This document shows, piece after piece, positions 6,902-13,706 of a stretch of DNA of 20,277 bases; within the stretch, counting starts at the first letter, position 1, and the number at the start of each line of letters is the position of its first letter. Under the pieces are notes generated by a model that saw nothing but the letters and a program-made list of their open reading frames with translations, made no database searches and had not been told where the DNA came from. The DNA is from a bacterium (GTDB taxonomy: Bacteria; Bacillota; Clostridia; Oscillospirales; Oscillospiraceae): NCBI GenBank assembly GCA_004562395.1, contig SFQY01000048.1:1-20277 (forward strand), written 5' to 3'. A program made the position numbers and the translations under genes.

Positions 6902-8236
6902 ATGAGTTATGTAGACGAAACTCTGGCACGGGTCAGGCAGCAGAACCCGGATCAGCCGGAGTTCAATCAGGCCGTTTATGAGGTTCTGGAATCTCTGCGG
7001 GTCGTGATTGAGAAAAACGAGGACACCTATCGCCGCAACGCTTTGCTGGAGCGGCTGACCACCCCCGAGCGGGCCATTATGTTCCGGGTACCCTGGGTCG
7101 ACGACAAGGGCCAGGTCCAGGTCAACAACGGCTACCGCGTTCAGTTCAACAGCGCCATCGGCCCCTACAAGGGCGGCCTGCGGTTCCATCCCAGCGTTAA
7201 CCTCAGCGTTATCAAGTTCCTGGGCTTCGAGCAGGTCTTCAAGAACAGCCTCACCGGCCTGCCCATCGGCGGCGGCAAGGGCGGCTCCGACTTCGACCCC
7301 AAGGGCAAGTCCGACCGTGAAGTCATGGCCTTCTGCCAGAGCTTCATGACCGAGCTGTGCAAGTACATCGGCGCGGACACCGACGTGCCCGCCGGCGACA
7401 TCGGCGTGGGCGGTCGGGAGATCGGCTACCTGTTCGGCCAGTACAAGCGCATCCGTGACCTGTACGAGGGCGTTCTCACCGGTAAGGGCCTGAGCTATGG
7501 CGGCTCTCTGGCCCGGACCCAGGCCACCGGCTACGGCCTGCTGTACCTGACCGACGAAATGCTCCGGTGCAACGGCAAGTCCCTCGAAGGCAAGACCGTG
7601 GTTGTCTCCGGTGCCGGCAATGTTGCCACCTATGCCATTGAAAAGGCCTGGCAGCTGGGCGCCAAGCCCGTCACCTGCTCCGACTCCACCGGCTGGATCT
7701 ATGATCCCGACGGCATCGACGTGGACACCCTGATCGAGGTCAAGCAGGTCCGCCGTGCCCGTCTGACGGAGTACGCCAAGGCACGGCCCAACTCCGTTTA
7801 CCACGCGGGCAAGGGCGTTTGGAGCGTCAAGTGCGACGTGGCTCTCCCCTGCGCCACTCAGAACGAGCTGCTGCTGGAGGATGCCAAGACCCTGGTAGCC
7901 AACGGCTGCTTTGCGGTAGCTGAGGGCGCCAACATGCCCACCTCTCTGGACGCCACCAAGTACCTGCAGGAGAGCGGCGTTCTGTTCTGCCCCGGCAAGG
8001 CTTCCAACGCCGGCGGTGTGGCCACCTCCGCTCTGGAGATGACCCAGAACTCCGAGCGCCTCAGCTGGACCTTCGAGGAAGTGGACGCCAAGCTGAAGAC
8101 CATCATGGTCAACATCTTCCACAACCTGGACGATGCCGCCCGGGAATACGGCATGGAAGGCAACTACGTTGCCGGCGCGAACATTGCCGGCTTCCTGAAG
8201 GTTGCCGACGCCATGAACGCTCAGGGTATTGTGTAA
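6902..8236 (+). CDS. gdhA: Glutamate dehydrogenase, probably NADP-dependent
   Basis: This 444-residue protein matches the roughly 450-residue hexameric bacterial GDH family. It interconverts 2-oxoglutarate plus ammonia and glutamate. Substrate and catalytic residues line up with the clostridial enzyme: Lys90 in Gly-Pro-Tyr-Lys-Gly-Gly-Leu-Arg, Lys114, Lys126 in Pro-Ile-Gly-Gly-Gly-Lys-Gly-Gly, and Asp166. The nucleotide-binding loop is Gly-Ala-Gly-Asn-Val-Ala (237-242). After the second strand, Ser-Asp-Ser resembles NADP-type enzymes rather than the Ser-Gly-Pro of the NAD enzyme of C. symbiosum, so NADP is inferred. ATG 6902 is chosen over a TTG two codons upstream because AGGGAGG (6885-6891) is 10 nt from the ATG and only 4 from the TTG. 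Codon choice is strongly biased, suggesting high expression. Confidence 0.97.
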   Translation: MSYVDETLARVRQQNPDQPEFNQAVYEVLESLRVVIEKNEDTYRRNALLERLTTPERAIMFRVPWVDDKGQVQVNNGYRVQFNSAIGPYKGGLRFHPSVNLSVIKFLGFEQVFKNSLTGLPIGGGKGGSDFDPKGKSDREVMAFCQSFMTELCKYIGADTDVPAGDIGVGGREIGYLFGQYKRIRDLYEGVLTGKGLSYGGSLARTQATGYGLLYLTDEMLRCNGKSLEGKTVVVSGAGNVATYAIEKAWQLGAKPVTCSDSTGWIYDPDGIDVDTLIEVKQVRRARLTEYAKARPNSVYHAGKGVWSVKCDVALPCATQNELLLEDAKTLVANGCFAVAEGANMPTSLDATKYLQESGVLFCPGKASNAGGVATSALEMTQNSERLSWTFEEVDAKLKTIMVNIFHNLDDAAREYGMEGNYVAGANIAGFLKVADAMNAQGIV

Positions 8237-8248
8237 ACAAATGATTCA

Positions 8249-8276
8249 GGCCCCGGCCTTGCGGCCGGGGCCAGTT
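8249..8276 (+). terminator. GC-rich terminator after gdhA
   Basis: A 10-bp perfect stem, GGCCCCGGCC (8249-8258) with GGCCGGGGCC (8263-8272), has a TTGC tetraloop and is followed by AGTTTT. The U-tract is short, so read-through into the XRE gene 36 nt downstream is possible. Confidence 0.75.
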
Positions 8277-8307
8277 TTCCGACATTTTGGAGCATGGAGG
8301 CTGGAGC

Positions 8308-8550
8308 ATGGAAGAATACGGAACCATACGCATTAAGCTGGATGAGCTGATCAGAAAGGCAGGAATCAGCAAAAACAAGCTCAGCCACCGGGCGGAAATG
8401 CAGCGCTCCCAGATCAATCATTACTGCAACAACGACATTACCCGCCTGGATACGGATGTGCTGGCCAGGATCTGTACGGTGCTGGACTGCCGGATCGAGG
8501 ATCTGCTGGAATTTGTACCTCCTGAGAAAAAAGCGGAGCAGGAGCCTTGA
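8308..8550 (+). CDS. Small XRE-family helix-turn-helix regulator
   Basis: This 80-residue protein is almost entirely one Cro/CI-type HTH domain. Leu-Asp-Glu-Leu-Ile-Arg-Lys-Ala-Gly-Ile-Ser-Lys-Asn-Lys-Leu begins the HTH at about residues 11-25. The recognition region follows at about 31-42 with Arg-Ser-Gln-Ile-Asn-His-Tyr. The ending Leu-Asp-Cys-Arg-Ile-Glu-Asp-Leu-Leu-Glu is typical of the short HTH_26-like group. The ATG at 8308 is preceded by GGAGG with 7-nt spacing; a TTG seven codons earlier overlaps this site and is less likely. No promoter of its own is clear, so it may depend on gdhA read-through. The target is unknown. Such proteins often act on their own or an adjacent promoter, but that is not shown here. 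Confidence 0.85.
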   Translation: MEEYGTIRIKLDELIRKAGISKNKLSHRAEMQRSQINHYCNNDITRLDTDVLARICTVLDCRIEDLLEFVPPEKKAEQEP

Positions 8551-8568
8551 CAACGCTCGTAAAACAGA

Positions 8569-8585
8569 ACCGGCTCCGCCGGTTT
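8569..8585 (+). terminator. Small hairpin after the XRE gene
   Basis: AACCGGC-TCC-GCCGGTT is a 7-bp stem followed by TTAG. It may be a weak first terminator, or an RNA-stabilising hairpin, ahead of the stronger one at 8592-8624. Confidence 0.45.
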
Positions 8586-8591
8586 TAGATA

Positions 8592-8624
8592 AAAAAAGAA
8601 GCTGCCAAAAGCAGCTTCTTTTTT
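8592..8624. terminator. Bidirectional terminator between the XRE gene and tRNA-Gly
   Basis: A 14-bp stem, AAAAAAGAAGCTGC (8592-8605) with GCAGCTTCTTTTTT (8611-8624), has a CAAAA loop. T-runs follow on the plus strand and, through the A-run, on the minus strand. It can end both the XRE transcript and the convergent tRNA-Gly transcript, whose CCA end is 2 nt away. Confidence 0.88.
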
Positions 8625-8625
8625 A

Positions 8626-8701
8626 TGGAGCGGGTGACGAGGCTCGAACTCGCTACCTCCACCTTGGCAAGGTGGCGCTCTACCAGATGAGCTACACCCG
8701 C
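8626..8701 (-). tRNA. tRNA-Gly (anticodon GCC), CCA encoded
   Basis: This 76-nt gene gives a full cloverleaf on the minus strand. The acceptor stem pairs GCGGGTG (8695-8701) with CACCCGC (8630-8636). The anticodon stem is CCACC/GGTGG with loop TTGCCAA, giving anticodon GCC at 8666-8668, which reads GGC and GGU. The T-loop GTTCGAG is present. The discriminator is U and the CCA is templated at 8626-8628. A strong promoter lies upstream. Confidence 0.97.
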
Positions 8702-8715
8702 GAGGAACATTGCTT

Positions 8716-8743
8716 ATTATAGCGAGTTTTCAGAAAATGTCAA
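8716..8743 (-). promoter_or_regulatory. Promoter of tRNA-Gly
   Basis: On the minus strand, TTGACA (8738-8743), a 16-nt spacer and TATAAT (8716-8721), both perfect hexamers. The tRNA 5' end lies about 15 nt downstream of the -10. The promoter begins 9 nt after the lipoprotein gene's stop, so little room exists for a terminator between them. Confidence 0.9.
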
Positions 8744-8751
8744 GCCCTTTT

Positions 8752-9963
8752 TTAAAATTCTTCCATATTTTCTGTGGGCGGCTCCGTCTCATCCTCCGGA
8801 GCCGGTTCCGCAGTGGTCTCAGGCTCCGTTTCGGGCGGCTCCGTCTCCCCCTCCTGGGCGCCTGTCCAGACCGGTTCCGTATCTGCTGGTTCCGGGGCAC
8901 CGGTGCAGACGGGGTAGGCGGAATAATCCCACACATATCCCCGCATCTCCAGATCCGTATACTCCCGGAAGCCGCCGGAAGCGCTGCTTCTCAGCAGATC
9001 CACATGGTAATAATAGCCGTTGTCCAGCACCAGATTCCAGGTTCTGGGCTCACCGGAAAAGGTTCCCGTGATGATATCACATTCCAGCCCGGCGGCGCGG
9101 CACATGGCGGCGTAGACCGTGGCAAAGGCACGGCTGTCCCCCACCCCATGGCGCAAAAGGCTGTAGGCCGGTGTAATGGAGGTCTCAATGGTATAGTCAA
9201 ACCGCTCCATCAGGAACGCGTAGAGCTGGGCGTATTTCTGGCTGTCGGCACCGTCACCGCTGACGTACAGGGCCGCGGCGCTGAACACCGGCTCCACCTG
9301 GGACTTCATCTGCCGCAGGACATCCCGGCTGTTCTGATAGGTGAACAGAAGCTCCACCACCCGGGACTTTCCCGTGCCGTAGAGATTCACCGCCACCTGC
9401 GGCGTCTCCATCACCAGCTCAGGGAACTGCGTGGCGTAGTCCTGAACCATCTGCGTAAAATCTCTGGAATAGAAATCCTCCACCAGCAGCACCACGCCGG
9501 AGGCATAGCCCTTCAGGGCCTCGGACAAGGCATCCTGCGCCATGTCCATATTCTCCACAGTGCGGATCCTCTGGATCTCCGCCCGGCTATGGCGGTAGGC
9601 AATGCTCACCGCCAGGGCCGGCTGACCGCCGCTGGTGCCCAGATCATAATGGATCTCCTCCACGGCATAGGCGCCCAGAGGATAGGAGTCCAGGGCATAG
9701 CGCACCGCCACAGACATGCCGCTCTCCAGGGACTCAGCGGGATAGTCCCCCACGCCGATCACTGCGCTTTCAGTACCGGCAGCGATGAGATTCTCCAGTG
9801 CCGCCATCAGCTCCTGATAGTTGGACGCGGAAACGGCCCCGGTCTGGATGGTCTGCTGCTGCTCCCGGTGAGGCGTCACGGACACATAGCTCCCGTCCAG
9901 CCAGCTGCAGCCCGTCAGCAGCAGGCTCAGCGCCAGCAAGAGCAAGATTCCTTTCCGTTTCAA
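8752..9963 (-). CDS. Lipoprotein with a degenerate transglutaminase-like domain
   Basis: This 403-residue predicted lipoprotein has a basic start, a hydrophobic run of Leu, and lipobox Leu-Thr-Gly-Cys with lipidated Cys19. The middle (about 45-250) is not recognised. Residues 264-325 resemble the transglutaminase-like fold, ending in Tyr-Tyr-Tyr-His-Val-Asp. In that alignment the catalytic Cys is Gly275 and the catalytic His is Thr308; only Asp322 remains, so it is probably not an active enzyme. The last 45 residues are a Glu/Pro/Thr-rich tail with repeated Thr-Glu-Pro units. The TTG start at 9963 is chosen because AAAGGAGGGG sits about 7 nt upstream and it begins the signal peptide; a GTG at 10018-10020 lies in the preceding gene. 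It is 19 nt after the yitT-like gene, so co-transcription is likely. Function unknown. Confidence 0.85.
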   Translation of the reverse strand: MKRKGILLLLALSLLLTGCSWLDGSYVSVTPHREQQQTIQTGAVSASNYQELMAALENLIAAGTESAVIGVGDYPAESLESGMSVAVRYALDSYPLGAYAVEEIHYDLGTSGGQPALAVSIAYRHSRAEIQRIRTVENMDMAQDALSEALKGYASGVVLLVEDFYSRDFTQMVQDYATQFPELVMETPQVAVNLYGTGKSRVVELLFTYQNSRDVLRQMKSQVEPVFSAAALYVSGDGADSQKYAQLYAFLMERFDYTIETSITPAYSLLRHGVGDSRAFATVYAAMCRAAGLECDIITGTFSGEPRTWNLVLDNGYYYHVDLLRSSASGGFREYTDLEMRGYVWDYSAYPVCTGAPEPADTEPVWTGAQEGETEPPETEPETTAEPAPEDETEPPTENMEEF

Positions 9964-9982
9964 ACCGGTCCCCTCCTTTGTT

Positions 9983-10846
9983 TCACAGGGAATTCTTGGA
10001 ATACCGGGAGAAGCCGTCACCCAGCACCTGGTGGGCCTCCTGCACGATCACAAAGGCCGCCGGATCGATCTCCATGACCAGCTCCTTCAGCTCCGTGATC
10101 TGCTGCTTTTTCACCGCCGCCAGCACCACCTTGGTTCCTTCATGGCTGAAGCTGCCTTCCCCATGCAGGAAGGTGGCGCCCCGGTCCAGCTTTTTTCCGA
10201 TGGCCTCGGCCACGGCTTCGTACTGTTTCGAAATGATCAGGGCCACATTGGAATAATCGAACCGATAAACCACCGCGTCCACAACCTTGCCGCAGATGAA
10301 CACCGTCACGCCGGTATACAGCGCCTTGCTGACATCCCGGAACACAAGTCCTGTGAGAACCACCACAAACACATCCACGCTCATACTGATCTGTCCGATG
10401 GGCACATTCCGGTACCGGAGCTTCAGCAGGCGCACCAGAATATCCGAGCCGCCGGTGGAGGTGCCGCAGACAAACACGATGCCAAGGCCCAGGCCGCAGA
10501 TCACACCGCCGTAAAGGGCGCTGATCAGCGGCTCCATGGGAGGCATCCGGACAACGGCCAGGCCATCAATGAGTACAGAGCTGAGCAGCATACCCAGCAG
10601 GCTTCCGAAGAAGAAGCGCCGCCCGATCTTCAGTCCGCCGATGATGAACAGGGGCAGGTTGATCAGGATCGTCAGAATACCCACACTGCCCAATCCCGTC
10701 AGCTCCACCACCGCCATGGCAAGACCCGATACGCCGCCGGGGTTCATGTCGTTGGGTTCCAGGAACAGGGCAAATCCCACCGCGAAGATCGCGCTTCCCA
10801 CCACCGTTTTCAAAATCCAACCGTATTGATGCCAAATCTTGCCCAT
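9983..10846 (-). CDS. YitT family membrane protein (DUF161 plus DUF2179)
   Basis: This 287-residue protein starts with membrane helices near 11-30, 52-72, 78-98, 107-130 and 150-170. It includes the family signature Glu-Pro-Asn-Asp-Met-Asn-Pro-Gly-Gly-Val-Ser-Gly-Leu (30-42) and Gly-Thr-Ser-Thr-Gly-Gly-Ser-Asp (about 128-135). The C-terminal 90 residues form the soluble DUF2179-type domain (Gly-Ala-Thr-Phe-Leu-His-Gly-Glu-Gly, then Glu-Ile-Asp-Pro-Ala-Ala-Phe-Val). Family function is not settled; transport or small-molecule sensing has been suggested. The ATG has GGGAGG at 7-nt spacing. It is the first gene of a pair with the lipoprotein. Upstream is repeat copy 2, and I see no good promoter in the remaining 50 bp. 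Confidence 0.93.
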   Translation of the reverse strand: MGKIWHQYGWILKTVVGSAIFAVGFALFLEPNDMNPGGVSGLAMAVVELTGLGSVGILTILINLPLFIIGGLKIGRRFFFGSLLGMLLSSVLIDGLAVVRMPPMEPLISALYGGVICGLGLGIVFVCGTSTGGSDILVRLLKLRYRNVPIGQISMSVDVFVVVLTGLVFRDVSKALYTGVTVFICGKVVDAVVYRFDYSNVALIISKQYEAVAEAIGKKLDRGATFLHGEGSFSHEGTKVVLAAVKKQQITELKELVMEIDPAAFVIVQEAHQVLGDGFSRYSKNSL

Positions 10847-10876
10847 ACTCGGCCTCCCGTTTATTGAATTTCTGTT

Positions 10877-11074
10877 AATGCTTATCGTCCTAACTCAGTG
10901 AAATGATCGTTTATGTTTGCACTCACTGTAGGGCGCGGGCTTGCCCCCGCCGACGCACCTATGGTTATACATATTTGCGTTTGACGCAGCAGATTGCGTA
11001 TCTCACCTGCTCGGCGGGGGCAAGCCCCCGCCCTAGATCATTTACGACTTTGCTGAGTCAACCCGATAAGCATT
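10877..11074. repeat. Outer inverted repeat around copy 2
   Basis: AATGCTTATCG (10877-10887) and its exact complement CGATAAGCATT (11064-11074) flank repeat copy 2. Inside them, ACTCAG (10893-10898) and CTGAGT (11053-11058) also pair. The arms are colinear with the element's own ends. Either this copy has longer terminal repeats, or the element entered an existing palindrome such as a terminator hairpin. Confidence 0.7.
10901..11043. repeat. MITE-like element, copy 2 (core type A)
   Basis: The left end is the standard AAATGATCGTTT (10901-10912). The right end is eroded to GATCATTT (11036-11043), joined directly to the core arm. The core is a long inverted repeat, arms GTAGGGCGCGGGCTTGCCCC and onward (10928-10953) and TCGGCGGGGGCAAGCCCCCG and onward (11011-11035). 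Between them lies a 57-bp middle (10954-11010). The arms would form a stable GC-rich hairpin and could act as a terminator or barrier after the topoisomerase A gene, which lacks another visible terminator. Similar translations of this element and copy 4 reflect shared DNA, not a protein. Confidence 0.85.
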
Positions 11075-11125
11075 TTTCTGTTTTTTAAAGACGGACATCA
11101 CGCCCCGTTCCGCCTTTTCCCCGGG

Positions 11126-13369
11126 TTATATGTCGAAGGTCTGCTGTTTGTCCGGGGAATCCTCCGGCTTCAGCGGCATACCGGCGGAGGGAATGGTCTT
11201 GGCCCGGTAGCGGCTCTGGTTGACGATGCCGCTGCTGTCCAGCAAAACCGCGTCCCGGAGCAGTGCTTTTTTCTTCAGGCTCACCACCGCCACACCCAAA
11301 GTGGAACGGGTGGTCTTGGGCAGAAGCTGGGCGGTGGAAATGATGGCGGCCCGTCCGTCGGTGGTATACAGCGCCACCTGTTCGTCCGACTCCAGGGCCA
11401 GTACCCGGACCAGCGGGCTCTTATCGGAATAGGCGCCGGTCAGCTTTTTGCGGTTGGTCTTGGTCTCGTAGGCGGACAGAGGGACCTTGGCAGCCTTGCC
11501 GTTCTCGAAGAAGAACAGGACAAAGCCCTTGTAATCCCCGCAGAATACCACTGCGGACAGATTTTCTCCCGGCTCGAAGCCCAGCTTCTGGGGCAGGTAA
11601 TCGCCCAGCTGGGAAGCCTTGCCGTCGTCAAAATCCGACAGCCGGGACTTATAGCACTGGAATTTATCGGTGAACACCAAGAACTCCGCCCGGTTTGTGG
11701 TCTCCCGGGAGAAGTCCAGGCTGTCGCCCTCCTTGAATTTCTGTTCGCCGCTCATCCGCAGGGACTGCTGGGTAATTTTCTTGAGATACCCCTCCCGGGA
11801 TACGAACACGGTAACAGGATAGTCGGGGACGGCTTCCTCCTCTTCCTGAGGGGCAGTCTCCTGGACATTGTAAATGATCTCCGTTTTCCGGGGCTGGCCG
11901 TACTTGGCGGAAACCTCCTGCAGCTCCTTGATGATGACGCCTTTCAGCTTCCGGGAGCTGTTCAGGGTGTCCCGAAGCTCGGCAATCTCCTGCTCCAGCT
12001 GGCTGATGGCCTTGGTCTGCTTCAGGATGTATTCCTTGTTGATGTTGCGCAGCTTGATCTCCGCCACGAAATTGGCCTGAATCTCATCGATGCCGAAGCC
12101 GATCATCAGATTGGGAACCACTTCGTTTTCCAGCTCCGTCTCCCGGATGATGGCAATGGCCTTGTCGATGTCCAGCAGGATCCGCTCCAGACCCTTCAGC
12201 AGGTGCAGCCGGTCCTCCTTCTTCTGGATCTGGAAGAAAATCCGGCGCTTGACGCAGTCCATCCGCCAGGCCACCCATTCCTCCAGGATCTCCCCTACCC
12301 CCATGACCCGGGGCATACCCGCGATGAGAATATTGAAATTGCAGGGGAAGCTGTCCTGCAGGGGGGTCATGCGGAAGAGCTTCTGCATCAGCTTCTCCGG
12401 CTCCACGCCCCGCTTCAGATCGATGGTCAGCTTCAGGCCCCCCAGATCCGTCTCGTCCCGCATGTCGGTGATCTCCCGGATCTTTCCGACCTTGATCAGC
12501 TCCGCCACCTTGTCCATGATCACTTCCGTGGCGGTGGTGTAGGGGATCTCGGTGATCTCGATGAGGTTGCCTTCCTTCACATAGCGCCACTTGGCCCGGA
12601 GCTTAAAACTGCCCCGGCCTGTGGAATAGATTTCCCGGGTGGCTGCCTCGTCAAACAGCAGCTCCGCGCCGGTGGAAAAATCCGGACCTGGCAGGGTCTC
12701 CAGAATATCGTGGTCGGGGTTTTTCATCAGGGCGATGGTAGTATCGCAGACCTCCCGGAGATTAAAGGAACAGATGTTGGAGGCCATACCCACGGCGATG
12801 CCCTGGTTGGCGGACACCAGCACGTTGGGGAAGGTGGTGGGCAGCAGAGACGGTTCCTTCATGGTGGCGTCGTAGTTGTCCACCATGTCCACGGTGTCGC
12901 TGTCGATGTCCCGGAAGATCTCGGCGCAGATGGGATCCAGCTTTGCCTCGGTATACCGGGAAGCGGCGTAGGCCATGTCCCGGGAATAGACCTTGCCGAA
13001 GTTGCCCTTGGAATCCACAAAGGGATGCAGCAGCGTCTCGTTGCCCTTGGCCAGGCGGACCATGGTCTCATAGATGGCCGCGTCGCCATGGGGGTTCAGG
13101 CGCATGGTCTGGCCCACGATGTTGGCGGACTTGGTCCTGCCGCCGGTCAGAAGCCCCATCTTGTACATGGTGTACAGGAGCTTGCGATGGGAGGGCTTAA
13201 AGCCGTCGATCTCGGGAATGGCCCGGGAGACGATGACCGACATGGCATAGGGCATGTAGTTATATTCCAGGGTTTCGGAGATGGCCTGCTCCGTGGTGGA
13301 ACCCTGAAGGCCCATAATGCCGTCGGTGTTGATTTTTTTCTTTTCCGGTTCTTGCTTCTTTCGTGCCAT
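11126..13369 (-). CDS. Type II DNA topoisomerase subunit A (ParC/GyrA-like, divergent)
   Basis: This 747-residue breakage-reunion subunit has the catalytic tyrosine as Tyr139 in Ala-Ser-Arg-Tyr-Thr-Glu-Ala-Lys-Leu. The preceding helix reads His-Gly-Asp-Ala-Ala-Ile-Tyr-Glu (94-101), so the residues equivalent to E. coli GyrA Ser83 and Asp87 are Ala97 and Glu101. The coiled-coil tower is about 430-510. The C-terminal part (about 525-735) has beta-pinwheel-like blades but no GyrA box, which favours a topoisomerase IV-type decatenase over a supercoiling gyrase. This is inferred, since a separate gyrA is not in view. AAGGAG lies 7 nt before the ATG. It follows the B subunit gene on the same strand after a 337-bp gap filled by repeat copy 3. 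Confidence 0.93.
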   Translation of the reverse strand: MARKKQEPEKKKINTDGIMGLQGSTTEQAISETLEYNYMPYAMSVIVSRAIPEIDGFKPSHRKLLYTMYKMGLLTGGRTKSANIVGQTMRLNPHGDAAIYETMVRLAKGNETLLHPFVDSKGNFGKVYSRDMAYAASRYTEAKLDPICAEIFRDIDSDTVDMVDNYDATMKEPSLLPTTFPNVLVSANQGIAVGMASNICSFNLREVCDTTIALMKNPDHDILETLPGPDFSTGAELLFDEAATREIYSTGRGSFKLRAKWRYVKEGNLIEITEIPYTTATEVIMDKVAELIKVGKIREITDMRDETDLGGLKLTIDLKRGVEPEKLMQKLFRMTPLQDSFPCNFNILIAGMPRVMGVGEILEEWVAWRMDCVKRRIFFQIQKKEDRLHLLKGLERILLDIDKAIAIIRETELENEVVPNLMIGFGIDEIQANFVAEIKLRNINKEYILKQTKAISQLEQEIAELRDTLNSSRKLKGVIIKELQEVSAKYGQPRKTEIIYNVQETAPQEEEEAVPDYPVTVFVSREGYLKKITQQSLRMSGEQKFKEGDSLDFSRETTNRAEFLVFTDKFQCYKSRLSDFDDGKASQLGDYLPQKLGFEPGENLSAVVFCGDYKGFVLFFFENGKAAKVPLSAYETKTNRKKLTGAYSDKSPLVRVLALESDEQVALYTTDGRAAIISTAQLLPKTTRSTLGVAVVSLKKKALLRDAVLLDSSGIVNQSRYRAKTIPSAGMPLKPEDSPDKQQTFDI

Positions 13370-13415
13370 TTTGCACTCCTTATCCTTCTAAACGGAAAAT
13401 GATTTCCATGTCACA

Positions 13416-13445
13416 ATGATACCGCCGTAACGTTCTTCCTGTAAA
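13416..13445 (-). promoter_or_regulatory. Possible promoter for the topoisomerase A gene
   Basis: On the minus strand, TTTACA (13440-13445) and TATCAT (13416-13421) are 18 nt apart, about 47 nt before the ATG. The -35 overlaps the first three bases of repeat copy 3, so the element end would supply part of it. The match is weak, and this remains a candidate only. Confidence 0.35.
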
Positions 13446-13652
13446 GGATCGTTTACGCTCTGATGGTTGCTGTGAACGTGCAAGGCTCCCTCTGATGAGG
13501 GAGCTGTCGCGAAGCGACTGAGGGAGAGAAAATATTCTGTCTTTTACCGTATTTACCAAGAACTCGAAAGGTTTCACCCTTTCTCTCCCCCAGTCAGCTT
13601 CGCTGACAGCCCCCTCGTCAGAGGGGGCCTTGGGGACGCGAAACGATCATTT
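13443..13652. repeat. MITE-like element, copy 3 (core type B)
   Basis: This 210-bp element ends in AAAGGATCGTTT (13443-13454, one change from consensus) and AAACGATCATTT (13641-13652). The core is a pair of imperfect inverted arms of about 47 bp. The left arm, near 13481-13528, has GGCTCCCTCTGATGAGGGAG and a CGCGAAGCG hairpin; the right arm, near 13580-13630, has the matching CAGCTTCGCTG hairpin and CCCCTCGTCAGAGGGGG. The core is unrelated to types A and C. It lies between the topoisomerase B and A genes, which are often adjacent in bacteria. The rest of the 13370-13706 gap holds only the leader of the A gene and about 50 bp of AT-rich sequence. Confidence 0.85.
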
Positions 13653-13706
13653 ATGAACTGTTTTACGGGGAAAAATCGCTGTTTCTGGCTTTTCCGTTTT
13701 CAATTA

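Noticed and set aside
9964..10020. GTG start 19 codons upstream for the lipoprotein
   Set aside because: It lies inside the yitT-like coding end and would bury the signal peptide. TTG 9963 has AAAGGAGGGG and starts the Lys-Arg-Lys-hydrophobic signal sequence.
10903..11088. Open frame of 61 codons whose translation resembles that of 17168-17350 (Arg-Arg-x-Thr-Tyr, Tyr-Thr-Tyr-Leu-Arg-Leu-Thr)
   Set aside because: Both frames run through type A repeats. The similarity follows from shared DNA, they have no ribosome binding site, and the palindromic arms dictate the residues.
12203..13402. 399-codon plus-strand frame opposite the topoisomerase A gene
   Set aside because: Antisense shadow, rich in Gly/His/Val with no domain; the opposite strand has clear catalytic motifs.
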